A stretch of 64,000 nt of DNA from the NCBI RefSeq assembly GCF_024979255.1, contig NZ_JANLCN010000004.1, positions 310,001-374,000 of the forward strand, read 5' to 3'. This DNA comes from Herbiconiux moechotypicola (GTDB lineage: Bacteria > Actinomycetota > Actinomycetes > Actinomycetales > Microbacteriaceae). The translations under genes and the position numbers were made by a program. The notes under the pieces were generated by a model. That model did not search any database. It saw nothing but the letters and a program-made list of their open reading frames with translations, and had not been told where the DNA came from. This document shows, in pieces, positions 18,715 to 27,114 of this stretch (positions within the stretch are counted from its first letter, which is position 1; each line of letters opens with the position of its first letter).

Positions 18715-19755
18715 TCACGGCGCGATGAGGTCGTCGAGCTGGGCGGAGAGGCCGGCGCCGTCGGGGGCGTAGAGCCACGGGATGTCGGGGGTGGCGTGGT
18801 CGGGCTTCGAGCGGCCGCCGGCGAGCACGGCCTCGCTGGGCGAGAGCTGGCGGATGGCGACTGCCGCGACGTGGCCGGGGTGCTCCCGCGCGAACTCCCC
18901 GTAGATGGCCTCGTCGTGCTGCCCGTCGTCGCCGATGAGCACCCAGCTGATGGCGGGGAACTCCTCAGCGAGGCGGCGCAGGTTGGTCTTCTTGTGCTCG
19001 GGGCCCGAGCGGAAGAAGCGGTCAGGGGTGGGGCCCCAGTCGGTGAGCAGCAGCGGGCCGCGGGGATAGAGGTTGCGCGAGAGGAAGCGCGAGAGCGTGG
19101 GGGCCACGTTCCAGGCCCCGGTCGAGAGGTAGACCACGGGGATGCCGGGGTTCGACGCGGTGAGCCGTTCGAGGAACACCGCCATCCCCGGGGTGGGGGT
19201 GCGCGCGTGCTCGTCGAGCACGAAGGTGTTCCAGAACGCGAGGAAGGGCCGGGGGAGAGCCGTCACCATCACGGTGTCGTCGATGTCGCAGACGATGCCG
19301 TGCTCCACTCCGGGCGCCACGATGAAGACCGGCGCCTCCACCGCATCCGACCCCGGCGTGTGCATCGTGATGGTGTGCCAGCCGGGCTCGAGCTCCACGT
19401 CGACCGAGGTGTCGACCACCCCGCCGCGGTCGGCCTTGACCGTGCGCACGATGCCCTCGACCTCGATCGTCACGTCGACGTCGCCCACCGGCACGCTCGT
19501 GAAGCTGCGCCACCCGCGCACGCTCTCCTCGCGCCGCCGCCACAGCCGGGCACGCCGCGAGCCGGGCCGGGGCGGCTTGGCCAGCAGCACGCGGCCGAGC
19601 ACCCGGATGCGGGTGACCGAGCCGTAGCCGGTGTACGGGATGACCGTCGGAAGGTGCCCTCGACGCCTCGCCCACCGTTCTCTGAACTCGTGGATCGCGT
19701 CGTCGATGCGCGCGGCACGGTGCAGTCGTGGTGCCGCGGCGGGATCTTCTGGCAC
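18715..19755 (-). CDS. App1-family phosphatidate phosphatase domain protein (DUF2183)
   Basis: 346 residues with a GTG start. An N-terminal beta-rich part (about 35-150, including GYGSVTRIRVLGR) precedes the HAD-like catalytic region with the DxDxT-type motif CDIDDTV near residue 157, VVYLSTGAWN and the acidic LIGDDGQHDEAIY. The domain is named after yeast App1, a Mg-dependent phosphatidate phosphatase; the bacterial substrate is not established. No signal peptide is evident. Convergent with the ramB-like gene and divergent from the TetR gene at 19861. Confidence 0.83.
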   Translation of the reverse strand: MPEDPAAAPRLHRAARIDDAIHEFRERWARRRGHLPTVIPYTGYGSVTRIRVLGRVLLAKPPRPGSRRARLWRRREESVRGWRSFTSVPVGDVDVTIEVEGIVRTVKADRGGVVDTSVDVELEPGWHTITMHTPGSDAVEAPVFIVAPGVEHGIVCDIDDTVMVTALPRPFLAFWNTFVLDEHARTPTPGMAVFLERLTASNPGIPVVYLSTGAWNVAPTLSRFLSRNLYPRGPLLLTDWGPTPDRFFRSGPEHKKTNLRRLAEEFPAISWVLIGDDGQHDEAIYGEFAREHPGHVAAVAIRQLSPSEAVLAGGRSKPDHATPDIPWLYAPDGAGLSAQLDDLIAP

Positions 19756-19824
19756 GTCCCCAGTCTGTCACGAGCCCACGGCGCGCGGAGAAAGAGGGCA
19801 AGGACGATGCGCCGTCATGAATTA

Positions 19825-19836
19825 GACTCAGGAGTC
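19825..19836 (+). promoter_or_regulatory. Small dyad overlapping the -10 of the second TetR gene
   Basis: GACTC-AG-GAGTC overlaps a TAGACT -10 candidate (19823-19828) about 25 bp before the GTG start. Such a site would suit an autoregulatory TetR operator, but the arms are short. Confidence 0.35.
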
Positions 19837-19860
19837 GTAACAGGCGGAAGGACGGAACCG

Positions 19861-20493
19861 GTGGCTTACAACGACCTGATCGGCGGCGCTCTCACCTCGG
19901 GGGGCAAGGTTCGCAACGAACCCGTGCAGGCACGCAGCAGCGAGCGCATCGGGGCCTTGCTCGACGCCGCATCGCAGGTGGTGTCGGAGGTGGGCATCGA
20001 GCGCCTCACCACCGCCATGGTCGCCGAACGCGCTGGAGCGTCGATCGGTACGGTCTACCGCTACTTCCCCGACCGCATCGCGGTGCTCGCCGCGCTCAGC
20101 CTGCGCAGCTTCGAGCGGTTTCTGCGCGCCGGGGTCGAGAAGCTCGACGCGGCGAAGCCCGACACCCTCGTGGCGGCCTTCGACTGCCTCATCGACGCGG
20201 CGGCCGAACTGCACCGCACCGAGCCCGGCTACACCTCCATCCGGCTCTCCGACCAGGTGGCGCTGCCCGAGGTCGACGGCGGTTCCGCCATCGCGACCCG
20301 TACCGCCGGCCCTCTCGCGGCGGTGTTCGTGAGCGAACTCGGCATCACCGACGACGGCACGCTCGCCGAGCGTCTCGACGTGGCGCTGACCGTCGCCGAC
20401 GCGCTCCTGGTGCGCGCGTTCATCATCGACCCGGCGGGCGACGAGGCGGCCATCGCGGTGTGCCGTGCTGTCGTGGCGACGCAGCTCGCCTGA
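19861..20493 (+). CDS. TetR-family transcriptional regulator
   Basis: 210 residues; GTG start with GGAAGGA upstream. The helix-turn-helix spans about residues 27-72: RIGALLDAASQVVSEVG, then MVAERAGASIGTVYRYFPD. A 25-residue extension precedes it. The helical C-terminal domain is unassigned. It stands 115 bp before the osmoprotectant transporter genes on the same strand, so it may control them or the divergent App1-type gene; neither is shown by the sequence. Confidence 0.85.
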   Translation: MAYNDLIGGALTSGGKVRNEPVQARSSERIGALLDAASQVVSEVGIERLTTAMVAERAGASIGTVYRYFPDRIAVLAALSLRSFERFLRAGVEKLDAAKPDTLVAAFDCLIDAAAELHRTEPGYTSIRLSDQVALPEVDGGSAIATRTAGPLAAVFVSELGITDDGTLAERLDVALTVADALLVRAFIIDPAGDEAAIAVCRAVVATQLA

Positions 20494-20608
20494 GCGGCCG
20501 GTCACGATCGTGTGACGGTTCCTGACGTGCCCCCTTTGCGTTTCGCGCCAGGGATGTTTGGGTAGATCAGAGGATCGGAGCCCCGGTCCGTCGACGATTG
20601 GACCCGCC

Positions 20609-21421
20609 GTGATCGAGTTCCGTTCGGTGACGAAGCAGTTCCCCGACGGCACGGTCGCGGTGGACGACTTCGATCTCGTCATCCCGCCGCGCCAGACCAC
20701 GGTGCTGGTGGGGTCGTCGGGGTGCGGCAAGACCACGCTGCTGCGCATGATCAACCGCATGATCGACCCGAGTTCGGGCAGCATCCTCATCGACGGCGAG
20801 GACACCGCGAAGCTCGCCCCGGTGCAGCTGCGCCGCCGCATCGGCTACGTGATGCAGAACTCGGGTCTGCTGCCGCACCGGAAGGTCGTCGACAACGTGG
20901 CCACGGTGCCGCTGCTGAACGGCGTGCCCAAGGGGGAGGCGCGCGAGCGCGCGCTCGAACTGCTCGACACCGTCGGGCTCGACCGCTCGCTCGCCACCAA
21001 GTACCCGCGGCAGCTCTCCGGCGGCCAGCAGCAGCGCGTGGGCGTGGCGCGCGGGCTCGCGGCCGACCCGAACATCCTGCTCATGGACGAGCCCTTCGGC
21101 GCCGTCGACCCGATCGTGCGGGCCGAGCTGCAGCGCGAGACGATCCGCCTGCAGCAGGAGCTCGGCAAGACGGTGGTGTTCGTCACCCACGACATCGACG
21201 AGGCGTTCCTGCTCGGTCACCAGGTCGTCATCCTGCAGAAGGGCGGCCACATCGCCCAGCTGGGTTCCCCGGCCGAGATCCTCGCGAACCCCGCCGACGA
21301 CTTCGTGGCCACCTTCGTGGGCGCCGACCGGGGCAAGCGGGCCCTCCGCATCCAGCGGGTCGACGGCCGCGACGTCGTGGTCGACCAGAACGGCACACCC
21401 ACGGGAGTGCTGCAGCCGTGA
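20609..21421 (+). CDS. Osmoprotectant ABC transporter, ATP-binding subunit
   Basis: ATPase of a glycine betaine/carnitine/choline-type importer (OpuCA/ProV family), 270 residues. Walker A GSSGCGKT, Q-loop GYVMQNSGLLPHR, signature LSGGQQQR and Walker B ILLMDEPFGAVDP are all present. The C-terminus ends soon after the core, with no CBS pair of the full-length OpuCA type. The GTG at 20609 opens the conserved VIEFRSVTKQF; an earlier TTG at 20558 is possible. The stop overlaps the first permease start, beginning a tightly coupled four-gene operon. Confidence 0.92.
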   Translation: MIEFRSVTKQFPDGTVAVDDFDLVIPPRQTTVLVGSSGCGKTTLLRMINRMIDPSSGSILIDGEDTAKLAPVQLRRRIGYVMQNSGLLPHRKVVDNVATVPLLNGVPKGEARERALELLDTVGLDRSLATKYPRQLSGGQQQRVGVARGLAADPNILLMDEPFGAVDPIVRAELQRETIRLQQELGKTVVFVTHDIDEAFLLGHQVVILQKGGHIAQLGSPAEILANPADDFVATFVGADRGKRALRIQRVDGRDVVVDQNGTPTGVLQP

Positions 21422-22116
21422 AGTGGCTCGAGTCGAACCTCGACCTGGTGTGGGAGCTGATGGTGGACCACGTGGCGCTGTGCGTGCCGCCCATCCTGCT
21501 GGGTTTCGTCATCTCCATCCCGATCGGCTGGCTCGCGAACCGCTACCGGCCCTCGCGCGGCGTCATCCTCGTGGTGCTCGGTCTCCTCTACACGATCCCG
21601 TCGATCCCGCTCTTCGTGTTCATGCCGATCGTGCTCGGCACCCCGTTGCTGTCGCCGGTGAACGTGGTGGTGGCGCTCACCATCTACGCCGTGGCGCTCA
21701 TGGTGCGCACCGCGGCCGACGGGCTGGCCTCGGTCGACCGCGACGTGCTGCAGGCGGCGTCGGCCATGGGCTACTCGTCGTGGCAGCGGTTCTGGCGGGT
21801 GGAACTGCCGCTGTCGGGCCCGGTGCTGCTCTCCGGCCTCCGCGTGGTGTCGGCGAGTACCGTGAGCCTCGCCACCCTCGGCGTCATCATCGGTGTGCAG
21901 AGCCTCGGCTACCTGTTCACCAACGGGTTCCAGCGCAACATCCCGATCGAGGTGGTGACGGGCATCGTGGCGACTCTGCTCATCGCGGTGGTGTTCGACC
22001 TGCTGCTCGTGCTGCTCGGCCGGGTGCTGCTGCCGTGGAGCCGGGGTGACGGGCGGCAGGATGCGCGGCGCGCGCGCCGCCGCACGGCCACCCTGGTGGC
22101 GGAGGGCATCTCGTGA
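21418..22116 (+). CDS. Osmoprotectant ABC transporter, permease subunit 1
   Basis: Inner membrane permease, 232 residues, with about five to six hydrophobic helices and the coupling-loop region AASAMGYSSWQRFWRVELP typical of binding-protein-dependent permeases. Starts at a GTG overlapping the ATPase stop (GTGA) and itself overlaps the next permease, so the proteins are probably made in step. OpuCB/ProW-like: two different permeases in one operon are usual for this family. Confidence 0.9.
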   Translation: MKWLESNLDLVWELMVDHVALCVPPILLGFVISIPIGWLANRYRPSRGVILVVLGLLYTIPSIPLFVFMPIVLGTPLLSPVNVVVALTIYAVALMVRTAADGLASVDRDVLQAASAMGYSSWQRFWRVELPLSGPVLLSGLRVVSASTVSLATLGVIIGVQSLGYLFTNGFQRNIPIEVVTGIVATLLIAVVFDLLLVLLGRVLLPWSRGDGRQDARRARRRTATLVAEGIS

Positions 22117-22850
22117 ACCTCATCCTCGGCGGCATCGCCTGGATCCTCGACCCCGCCAATCAGACCGGCCCGAACGGCTGGTTCGCACGCCTGGCCGAGC
22201 AGCTGGGCTACACCTTCGGCGCGGTCGCGATCGCGGCCGTCATCGCCATCCCGCTCGGCTACCTGGTCGGGCACACCGGCAAGGGGCGCGACCTCGCGGT
22301 CTCGATCTCGGGAGGGCTGCGCGCCCTGCCGAGCCTGGGCGTGCTCATCCTGTTCGGCTTCGCCCTCGGCATCGGCTTCAAGGCGCCGCTGCTCACCCTC
22401 GTGGTGCTGGCGATCCCGCCGTTGCTGGCAGGGGCCTACTCGGGTTTCGAGGCGATCGACCGGCGCACGGTCGACGCGGCTCGTGCGGTCGGCATGACCG
22501 AGCTGCAGGTAGTGGGCAAGGTGGAGGTGCCCCTCGGGCTGCCCCTGCTCATCGGGGGAGTGCGCTCGAGCATTCTGCAGGTGGTCGCGACCGCGACGCT
22601 GGCCGGTTACATCGGCGGCGGGGCGCTCGGCACGTACATCTTCCAGGGCGCGGCCACGCGTGATTACGAGCAGATGCTCGGCGCGTCCATCCTGGTCACC
22701 GCCCTCGCACTGGTGCTCGAAGGAATCTTCGCGCTGCTGCAGAAGTTGGTGGTTCCACGCGGCGTCGTCGCGAAAGAGCCTCAAGAGGTCCGCACGCGGT
22801 CATCCCGTCCGCGTGCGGCGATGGGGAGTCCCATCCGAGAAGGGAAATGA
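22113..22850 (+). CDS. Osmoprotectant ABC transporter, permease subunit 2
   Basis: 245 residues, the second membrane subunit. Hydrophobic segments surround the permease loop AARAVGMTELQVVGKVEVP; LRALPSLGVLILFGFALG is typical of OpuCD-like proteins. GTG start overlapping the previous stop. The C-terminal 25 residues are basic and Arg/Ser-rich. It forms a heterodimer with the preceding permease, by family knowledge. Confidence 0.9.
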   Translation: MNLILGGIAWILDPANQTGPNGWFARLAEQLGYTFGAVAIAAVIAIPLGYLVGHTGKGRDLAVSISGGLRALPSLGVLILFGFALGIGFKAPLLTLVVLAIPPLLAGAYSGFEAIDRRTVDAARAVGMTELQVVGKVEVPLGLPLLIGGVRSSILQVVATATLAGYIGGGALGTYIFQGAATRDYEQMLGASILVTALALVLEGIFALLQKLVVPRGVVAKEPQEVRTRSSRPRAAMGSPIREGK

Positions 22851-23794
22851 ATCACATGTTCACAGCCATGAAGAAAGGCCGGCTCGTCGCAGGGCTAGTC
22901 GCGGTCGGTGCGGTGGTCGCGCTGGCAGGGTGTGCGTCGAGCGATCCGCTGGGCACCACGTCCACGTCGGGGTCGAGCGAGGCGGCGGCGGGCGGCCCGA
23001 TCGTGATCGGTTCGCAGGCCTACTACTCCAACGAGATCATCGCCGAGATCTACGCCCAGGCGCTCGAGGCCAACGGCATCGAGGTGACGCGCCAGTTCAA
23101 CATCGGCCAGCGCGACGCCTACCTGCCCGCGCTCGAGAGCGGCGAGGTGCAGCTCTTCCCCGAGTACACCGGCAACCTGCTGCAGTACTACGACCCCGAG
23201 ACCACCGCCAAGACCAGTGACGACGTCTACGCGGCCCTCGCCGACGCCCTCCCCGAGGGCCTCGAGGTGCTCGATCAGTCGCCGGCGACCGACCAGGACT
23301 CCTACAACGTCACCAAGGAGTTCTCCGAGGCCAACGGCGTCACGAGCCTCGACGACCTCGCCGCGGTCACCACGCCCATCACGCTCGGCGGCAACTCCGA
23401 GCTGCAGACCCGCCCCTACGGCCCCGAGGGTCTGCTCAGCACCTACGGTGTCACCGTCGGCTTCACGGCCATCGAGGACTCCGGTGGCCCGCTGACCATC
23501 CAGGCGCTGAAAGACAACACCGTGCAGATGGTGAACATCTACTCCGCCGACCCGAACATCAAGACCTCGGGTCTGGTCACGCTGGAAGACCCGAAGGGCC
23601 TCTTCCTCGCCTCGAACGTGGTGCCGCTCATCAACACCGACGCGGCCACCCCCGAGGTGACCGAGGTCATCAACAAGGTCAGCGCCGCCCTCACCGCGGC
23701 CGACCTGGTCGACCTCAACTCGCAGAGCGTCAACGACCAGGAGTCGGCCGAGGACATCGCGAGCGGCTGGCTCGAGAAGGTGGCGCTCTTCTAG
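22847..23794 (+). CDS. Osmoprotectant ABC transporter, substrate-binding lipoprotein
   Basis: 315-residue extracytoplasmic solute receptor (OpuCC/OsmF type). A lipoprotein signal is clear: basic start, hydrophobic run, and lipobox LAGC with lipidated Cys29. The mature part opens with a Ser/Gly-rich linker and the conserved IVIGSQAYYSNEIIAEIYAQ; LFPEYTGNLLQYY carries residues typical of the quaternary-amine pocket region. ATG overlaps the permease stop (ATGA). The operon closes at the hairpin 23815-23852. Confidence 0.92.
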   Translation: MNHMFTAMKKGRLVAGLVAVGAVVALAGCASSDPLGTTSTSGSSEAAAGGPIVIGSQAYYSNEIIAEIYAQALEANGIEVTRQFNIGQRDAYLPALESGEVQLFPEYTGNLLQYYDPETTAKTSDDVYAALADALPEGLEVLDQSPATDQDSYNVTKEFSEANGVTSLDDLAAVTTPITLGGNSELQTRPYGPEGLLSTYGVTVGFTAIEDSGGPLTIQALKDNTVQMVNIYSADPNIKTSGLVTLEDPKGLFLASNVVPLINTDAATPEVTEVINKVSAALTAADLVDLNSQSVNDQESAEDIASGWLEKVALF

Positions 23795-23814
23795 GCAGAA
23801 GGCTACGTCCCGCG

Positions 23815-23852
23815 ATCCCCCGGTAGTGATTACTCATCACAGCCCGGGGGAT
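23815..23852 (+). terminator. Terminator of the osmoprotectant operon
   Basis: Nested hairpin: outer arms ATCCCCCGG/CCGGGGGAT and inner arms GTGAT/ATCAC around TACTC. Located 20 bp after the stop codon of the binding protein. Confidence 0.75.
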
Positions 23853-23906
23853 TGCGGCGTTAAGGTCGCACGGACCCCCTCCCTCGACACCCCCCTCGGA
23901 GAGTTC

Positions 23907-24869
23907 GTGAAGACCCGTTCCACCATGCCCGCCCTCATCCTGGCCGTCGCGACCGCCGGCTTGCTGCTCGTCGGTGGCGGCACAGCAGCTCACGCATCCA
24001 TACCGATGGTCATGCTGCCGGGCGTCGCCTCCACCGACCAAGTCGCGGTCGACTCTCCGCTGCATCGCGTCTTCGTGCTGGGCGACAGTTCCGCCCGTCC
24101 GTCGTCGCGCGTGCTATCGATCATCGACTCCCGGACCGATACGGCGGTCGGGGGGTCGCTCTCCGCTCCGGGTGCCGACTTCCTCGCGACCGACCCCGTC
24201 GGTCATCGGGTGTACCTGGTCGATGGTGACGCCGGAACCCTTCAGATCGTCGACGCACGCACCGGTGCCACGATCAGCGGTCCGACCCGGGTCGGTGAAT
24301 CTCTGGGCGCCATCGCGGTCGACCCGTTCGCCGAGCGTGTGTTCGTCACCGACACGCGGCACCGGCTCCATGTGCTCGGCCGCGACGGGCTGCCCGTCAG
24401 GGCGCCTGTGTCGATTCCCGACAGCGGCACCAACCTCACGGTCGACTACATGAGGTCGAAGGTGTACGTGCCCCTGGACCGGGGCGGGGTGAGCGTCTAC
24501 GACGAGTCGCTCGATCGCGTCACCACCACGATCGCCACCGCCGCCCCGGTCACCGACCTGGTGGCTGATCCGCTGGCCCACTCGGTGGCGATCGCGACGC
24601 CCGGCGGCCTCAGCACCATCGACACCACCATCGACACGATCGTCTTCGCGGCCCCCCTGCCGGCCACACCGAGTCGATCCATCGGGGTCGACATCGTCAG
24701 TCACGTCTACTACGTCACGGGCGACGACGACACCGTCTTCGCGTTCCAGGGATCGGAGCTCACCCGTCTCTCATGGGACGACGCGGGCTCGATGGGAGTC
24801 GACTACCTGCTGCACAAGATCTACGCCGCCCAGCTCGGCAAGCCGTGGGTGACCGTCGTCACACGGTGA
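23907..24869 (+). CDS. Secreted beta-propeller-like protein of unknown function
   Basis: 320 residues from a GTG with GGAGAG upstream. A signal peptide is evident (KTRSTM, hydrophobic run ALILAVATAGLLLV, cleavage after AAHA). The mature part has about six repeats of roughly 40 residues with the pattern aVDPxxHRVYVxDxxxxxLxVID, for example IAVDPFAERVFVTD and TDLVADPLAHSVAIA, as in YVTN-type propellers. No catalytic motif, no C-terminal anchor. Longer in-frame extension to 23826 crosses the upstream terminator and is rejected. Function unknown. Confidence 0.75.
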   Translation: MKTRSTMPALILAVATAGLLLVGGGTAAHASIPMVMLPGVASTDQVAVDSPLHRVFVLGDSSARPSSRVLSIIDSRTDTAVGGSLSAPGADFLATDPVGHRVYLVDGDAGTLQIVDARTGATISGPTRVGESLGAIAVDPFAERVFVTDTRHRLHVLGRDGLPVRAPVSIPDSGTNLTVDYMRSKVYVPLDRGGVSVYDESLDRVTTTIATAAPVTDLVADPLAHSVAIATPGGLSTIDTTIDTIVFAAPLPATPSRSIGVDIVSHVYYVTGDDDTVFAFQGSELTRLSWDDAGSMGVDYLLHKIYAAQLGKPWVTVVTR

Positions 24870-24881
24870 CGACTCGCGCGG

Positions 24882-25565
24882 TCACCGCTCCGAGGACTCG
24901 CCTTCCCGGGCTTCGGCGTCGCCTGACGTACCCTCCATATGACGCGCCTCGGCGCGGTGGATGAGCTTCTTCACCACGAAGACCGCCACCACGAAAAGGG
25001 CGATCACCCCCACGAAGAGGTAGCCGGCCCAGTGCAGTTCGCGAGAGAGTTCTCGGTAGGACCCGGCGGCGAAGGTGCCGACGGAGACGTAGGCGAAGGC
25101 CCAGATGACGCACGCCGGCACCGTCCAGCGCATGAAGGTGCGATAGCGCATCGGGCTCATACCGACCGTGAGGGGGATGAGCGAGTGCAGCACCGGGATG
25201 AAGCGCGACAGGAACACGGCGATGCCGCCCCGCCGGGCGAGGTAGTTCTCGGCCCGCACCCAGTTCTTCTCGCCGATGCGGCGGCCGAGCCGGCTGGCGC
25301 GGAGCTTCGGGCCGAACCAGCGCCCGATGGCGAACCCCAGGCTCTCGCCGCACAGGGCTCCGACGATCACCACGGCCACCAAGGCGATGTATTCAAGCGG
25401 GGATGCAACCCCGGTCGCCGCGACGATCACCACGGTGTCGCCCGGAACGATCAGGCCGATCAGCACGCTCGTCTCGAGCATGATGGCTACCCCAGCCAAA
25501 AGCGTTCTGACCAGGGGGTCTACCGACTGGACCGTATCCAGGATCCAGGACAGCGCCTCGTTCAT
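24882..25565 (-). CDS. DedA-family membrane protein
   Basis: 227 residues from the ATG at 25565 (a GTG at 25589 would add eight). Membrane protein of the DedA/SNARE-associated (VTT domain) family, linked to membrane lipid and proton-motive homeostasis. Family marks are LIVPGDTVVIVA, GALCGESLGFAIGRWFG and the re-entrant arginine-proline motif FLSRFIPVLHSLIPLTVGM. The last 25 residues are hydrophilic. Convergent with the propeller gene and divergent from the cyd operon; the intergenic region carries a GntR-like palindrome. Confidence 0.9.
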   Translation of the reverse strand: MNEALSWILDTVQSVDPLVRTLLAGVAIMLETSVLIGLIVPGDTVVIVAATGVASPLEYIALVAVVIVGALCGESLGFAIGRWFGPKLRASRLGRRIGEKNWVRAENYLARRGGIAVFLSRFIPVLHSLIPLTVGMSPMRYRTFMRWTVPACVIWAFAYVSVGTFAAGSYRELSRELHWAGYLFVGVIALFVVAVFVVKKLIHRAEARHMEGTSGDAEAREGESSER

Positions 25566-25635
25566 GCCTGTATTCCACACCGCATGCACAGAACTCTAGC
25601 GGAGCAACCATGGGAAAGCCCGATGGTGCATTTTG

Positions 25636-25657
25636 CTTGTATACAAGTCGCTATGAT
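25636..25657 (+). promoter_or_regulatory. cydA promoter with GntR-type palindrome
   Basis: CTTGTATACAAG (25636-25647) is a perfect 12-bp palindrome with the TTGT..ACAA core typical of GntR-family operators. It lies four bases upstream of a good -10 TATGAT (25652-25657), between the -35 and -10 regions, so a bound repressor would block cydABDC transcription. No Rex-type palindrome is seen. Confidence 0.6.
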
Positions 25658-25692
25658 GGGGCTGTGGCCACGAGCCTGACAAGGAGCATCCC

Positions 25693-27105
25693 GTGAACGA
25701 TCTTCTCGACCCACTCTTACTCTCGCGGTGGCAGTTCGGCCTGACCACCATCTACCACTTCCTCTTCGTGCCGCTCACCATCGGCCTCGCCGTGACGGTC
25801 GCGATCTTCCAGACCGCGTGGGTGCGCAGTGACAAGACGAAGTACCTCCAGCTCACCCGCTTCTTCGGCAAGATCTTCCTCATCAACTTCGCCATGGGCG
25901 TGGTGACGGGAATCGTGCAGGAGTTCCAGTTCGGCATGAACTGGAGCGACTACTCGCGCTTCGTGGGCGACGTGTTCGGCGCCCCGCTGGCGCTCGAGGG
26001 TCTGCTCGCGTTCTTCCTCGAGGCCACCTTCATCGGGCTGTGGATCTTCGGGTGGAACCGGCTGCCGAGAAAGCTGCACCTCGTCACCATCTGGGCGGCC
26101 GCCGTCGGCAGCGTGCTCTCGGCGTACTTCATCATCGCCGCGAACGCGTTCATGCAGAACCCGGTGGGCTTCCAGATCAACGAGGCCAGGGGGCGGGCCG
26201 AGCTCACCGACATCTGGGCGCTGCTCACCAACAAGGTGGCGCTCGCGGCGTTCCCGCACACCATCTTCGCCTGCTTCATGGTGACCGCCGGCCTCATCAT
26301 CGCGGCGGCCGCCTGGCACCTCTACCGCAACCAGCACCTCGAGACCATGCGCCCCGCGCTCAAGTTCGGGCTCTGGATGATGGTGGTCGCGGGCATCCTC
26401 ACCGTGCTCTCGGGCGACCAGCTCGGCCTCGCCATGGTGGAGACGCAGCCCATGAAGATGGCTGCCGCCGAGGCGCTCTACAACACCTCGACGGGTGCCG
26501 CCGCATCGTTCTCGTTGTTCACGCTGGGCACGCCCGACGGCACCAGCGAGCTGTTCTCGATCCGCATCCCGTACCTGCTGTCGTTCCTGTCGACCCACAC
26601 CCTCGACGGCACGGTGGAGGGCATCAACGACCTGCAGGCGCAGTACGTGCAGCTCTACGGCCCGGGCGATTACACCCCCACCATCTGGATCACCTACTGG
26701 GCGTTCCGCTGGATGATCGCCCTCGGCATGCTGCACGTGCTGGTGGCCGTGGTGGGCCTCTGGATGACCCGCAAGGGTCGCTCGCCCCGCTGGCGGTGGA
26801 TGTGGCGAGTCGCCATCTGGGCCTTCCCCCTCTCGCTCGGCGCCATGATCGTGGGCTGGATCTTCACCGAGATGGGCCGCCAGCCCTGGATCGTGTTCAG
26901 CCTGCTGAAGACCGAAGACGCAGTCTCGCCCGGCATCACGGGCCTCGACGTGCTCATCTCGCTGATCGTGTTCACGCTGCTCTACGGCTCGCTCGCGGTG
27001 GTGGAGTTCAAGCTCATCAAGAAGGCCATCCAGAAGGGGCCCGACGCCCCGCCCCCGGTCGACGAGGAGACCGGTGAGCTCAAACACGAGGCGACGGTCT
27101 ACTAG
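25693..27105 (+). CDS. cydA: Cytochrome bd ubiquinol/menaquinol oxidase subunit I
   Basis: Haem- and quinol-binding subunit of the high-affinity terminal oxidase in the cytoplasmic membrane. 470 residues, nine hydrophobic helices. Haem ligand His22 (IYHFLFVPLT), the second histidine region AAFPHTIFACFMV, and the conserved TEMGRQPWIVF are present; the Q-loop appears short, as in other actinobacteria. GTG start with AAGGAG upstream. First gene of cydABDC, used at low oxygen. Confidence 0.97.
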   Translation: MNDLLDPLLLSRWQFGLTTIYHFLFVPLTIGLAVTVAIFQTAWVRSDKTKYLQLTRFFGKIFLINFAMGVVTGIVQEFQFGMNWSDYSRFVGDVFGAPLALEGLLAFFLEATFIGLWIFGWNRLPRKLHLVTIWAAAVGSVLSAYFIIAANAFMQNPVGFQINEARGRAELTDIWALLTNKVALAAFPHTIFACFMVTAGLIIAAAAWHLYRNQHLETMRPALKFGLWMMVVAGILTVLSGDQLGLAMVETQPMKMAAAEALYNTSTGAAASFSLFTLGTPDGTSELFSIRIPYLLSFLSTHTLDGTVEGINDLQAQYVQLYGPGDYTPTIWITYWAFRWMIALGMLHVLVAVVGLWMTRKGRSPRWRWMWRVAIWAFPLSLGAMIVGWIFTEMGRQPWIVFSLLKTEDAVSPGITGLDVLISLIVFTLLYGSLAVVEFKLIKKAIQKGPDAPPPVDEETGELKHEATVY

Positions 27106-27114
27106 GAGCGCATG

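Noticed and set aside
23826-23906. N-terminal extension of the propeller protein
   Set aside because: It crosses the terminator hairpin of the preceding operon; the GTG at 23907 has a ribosome site and a proper signal peptide.
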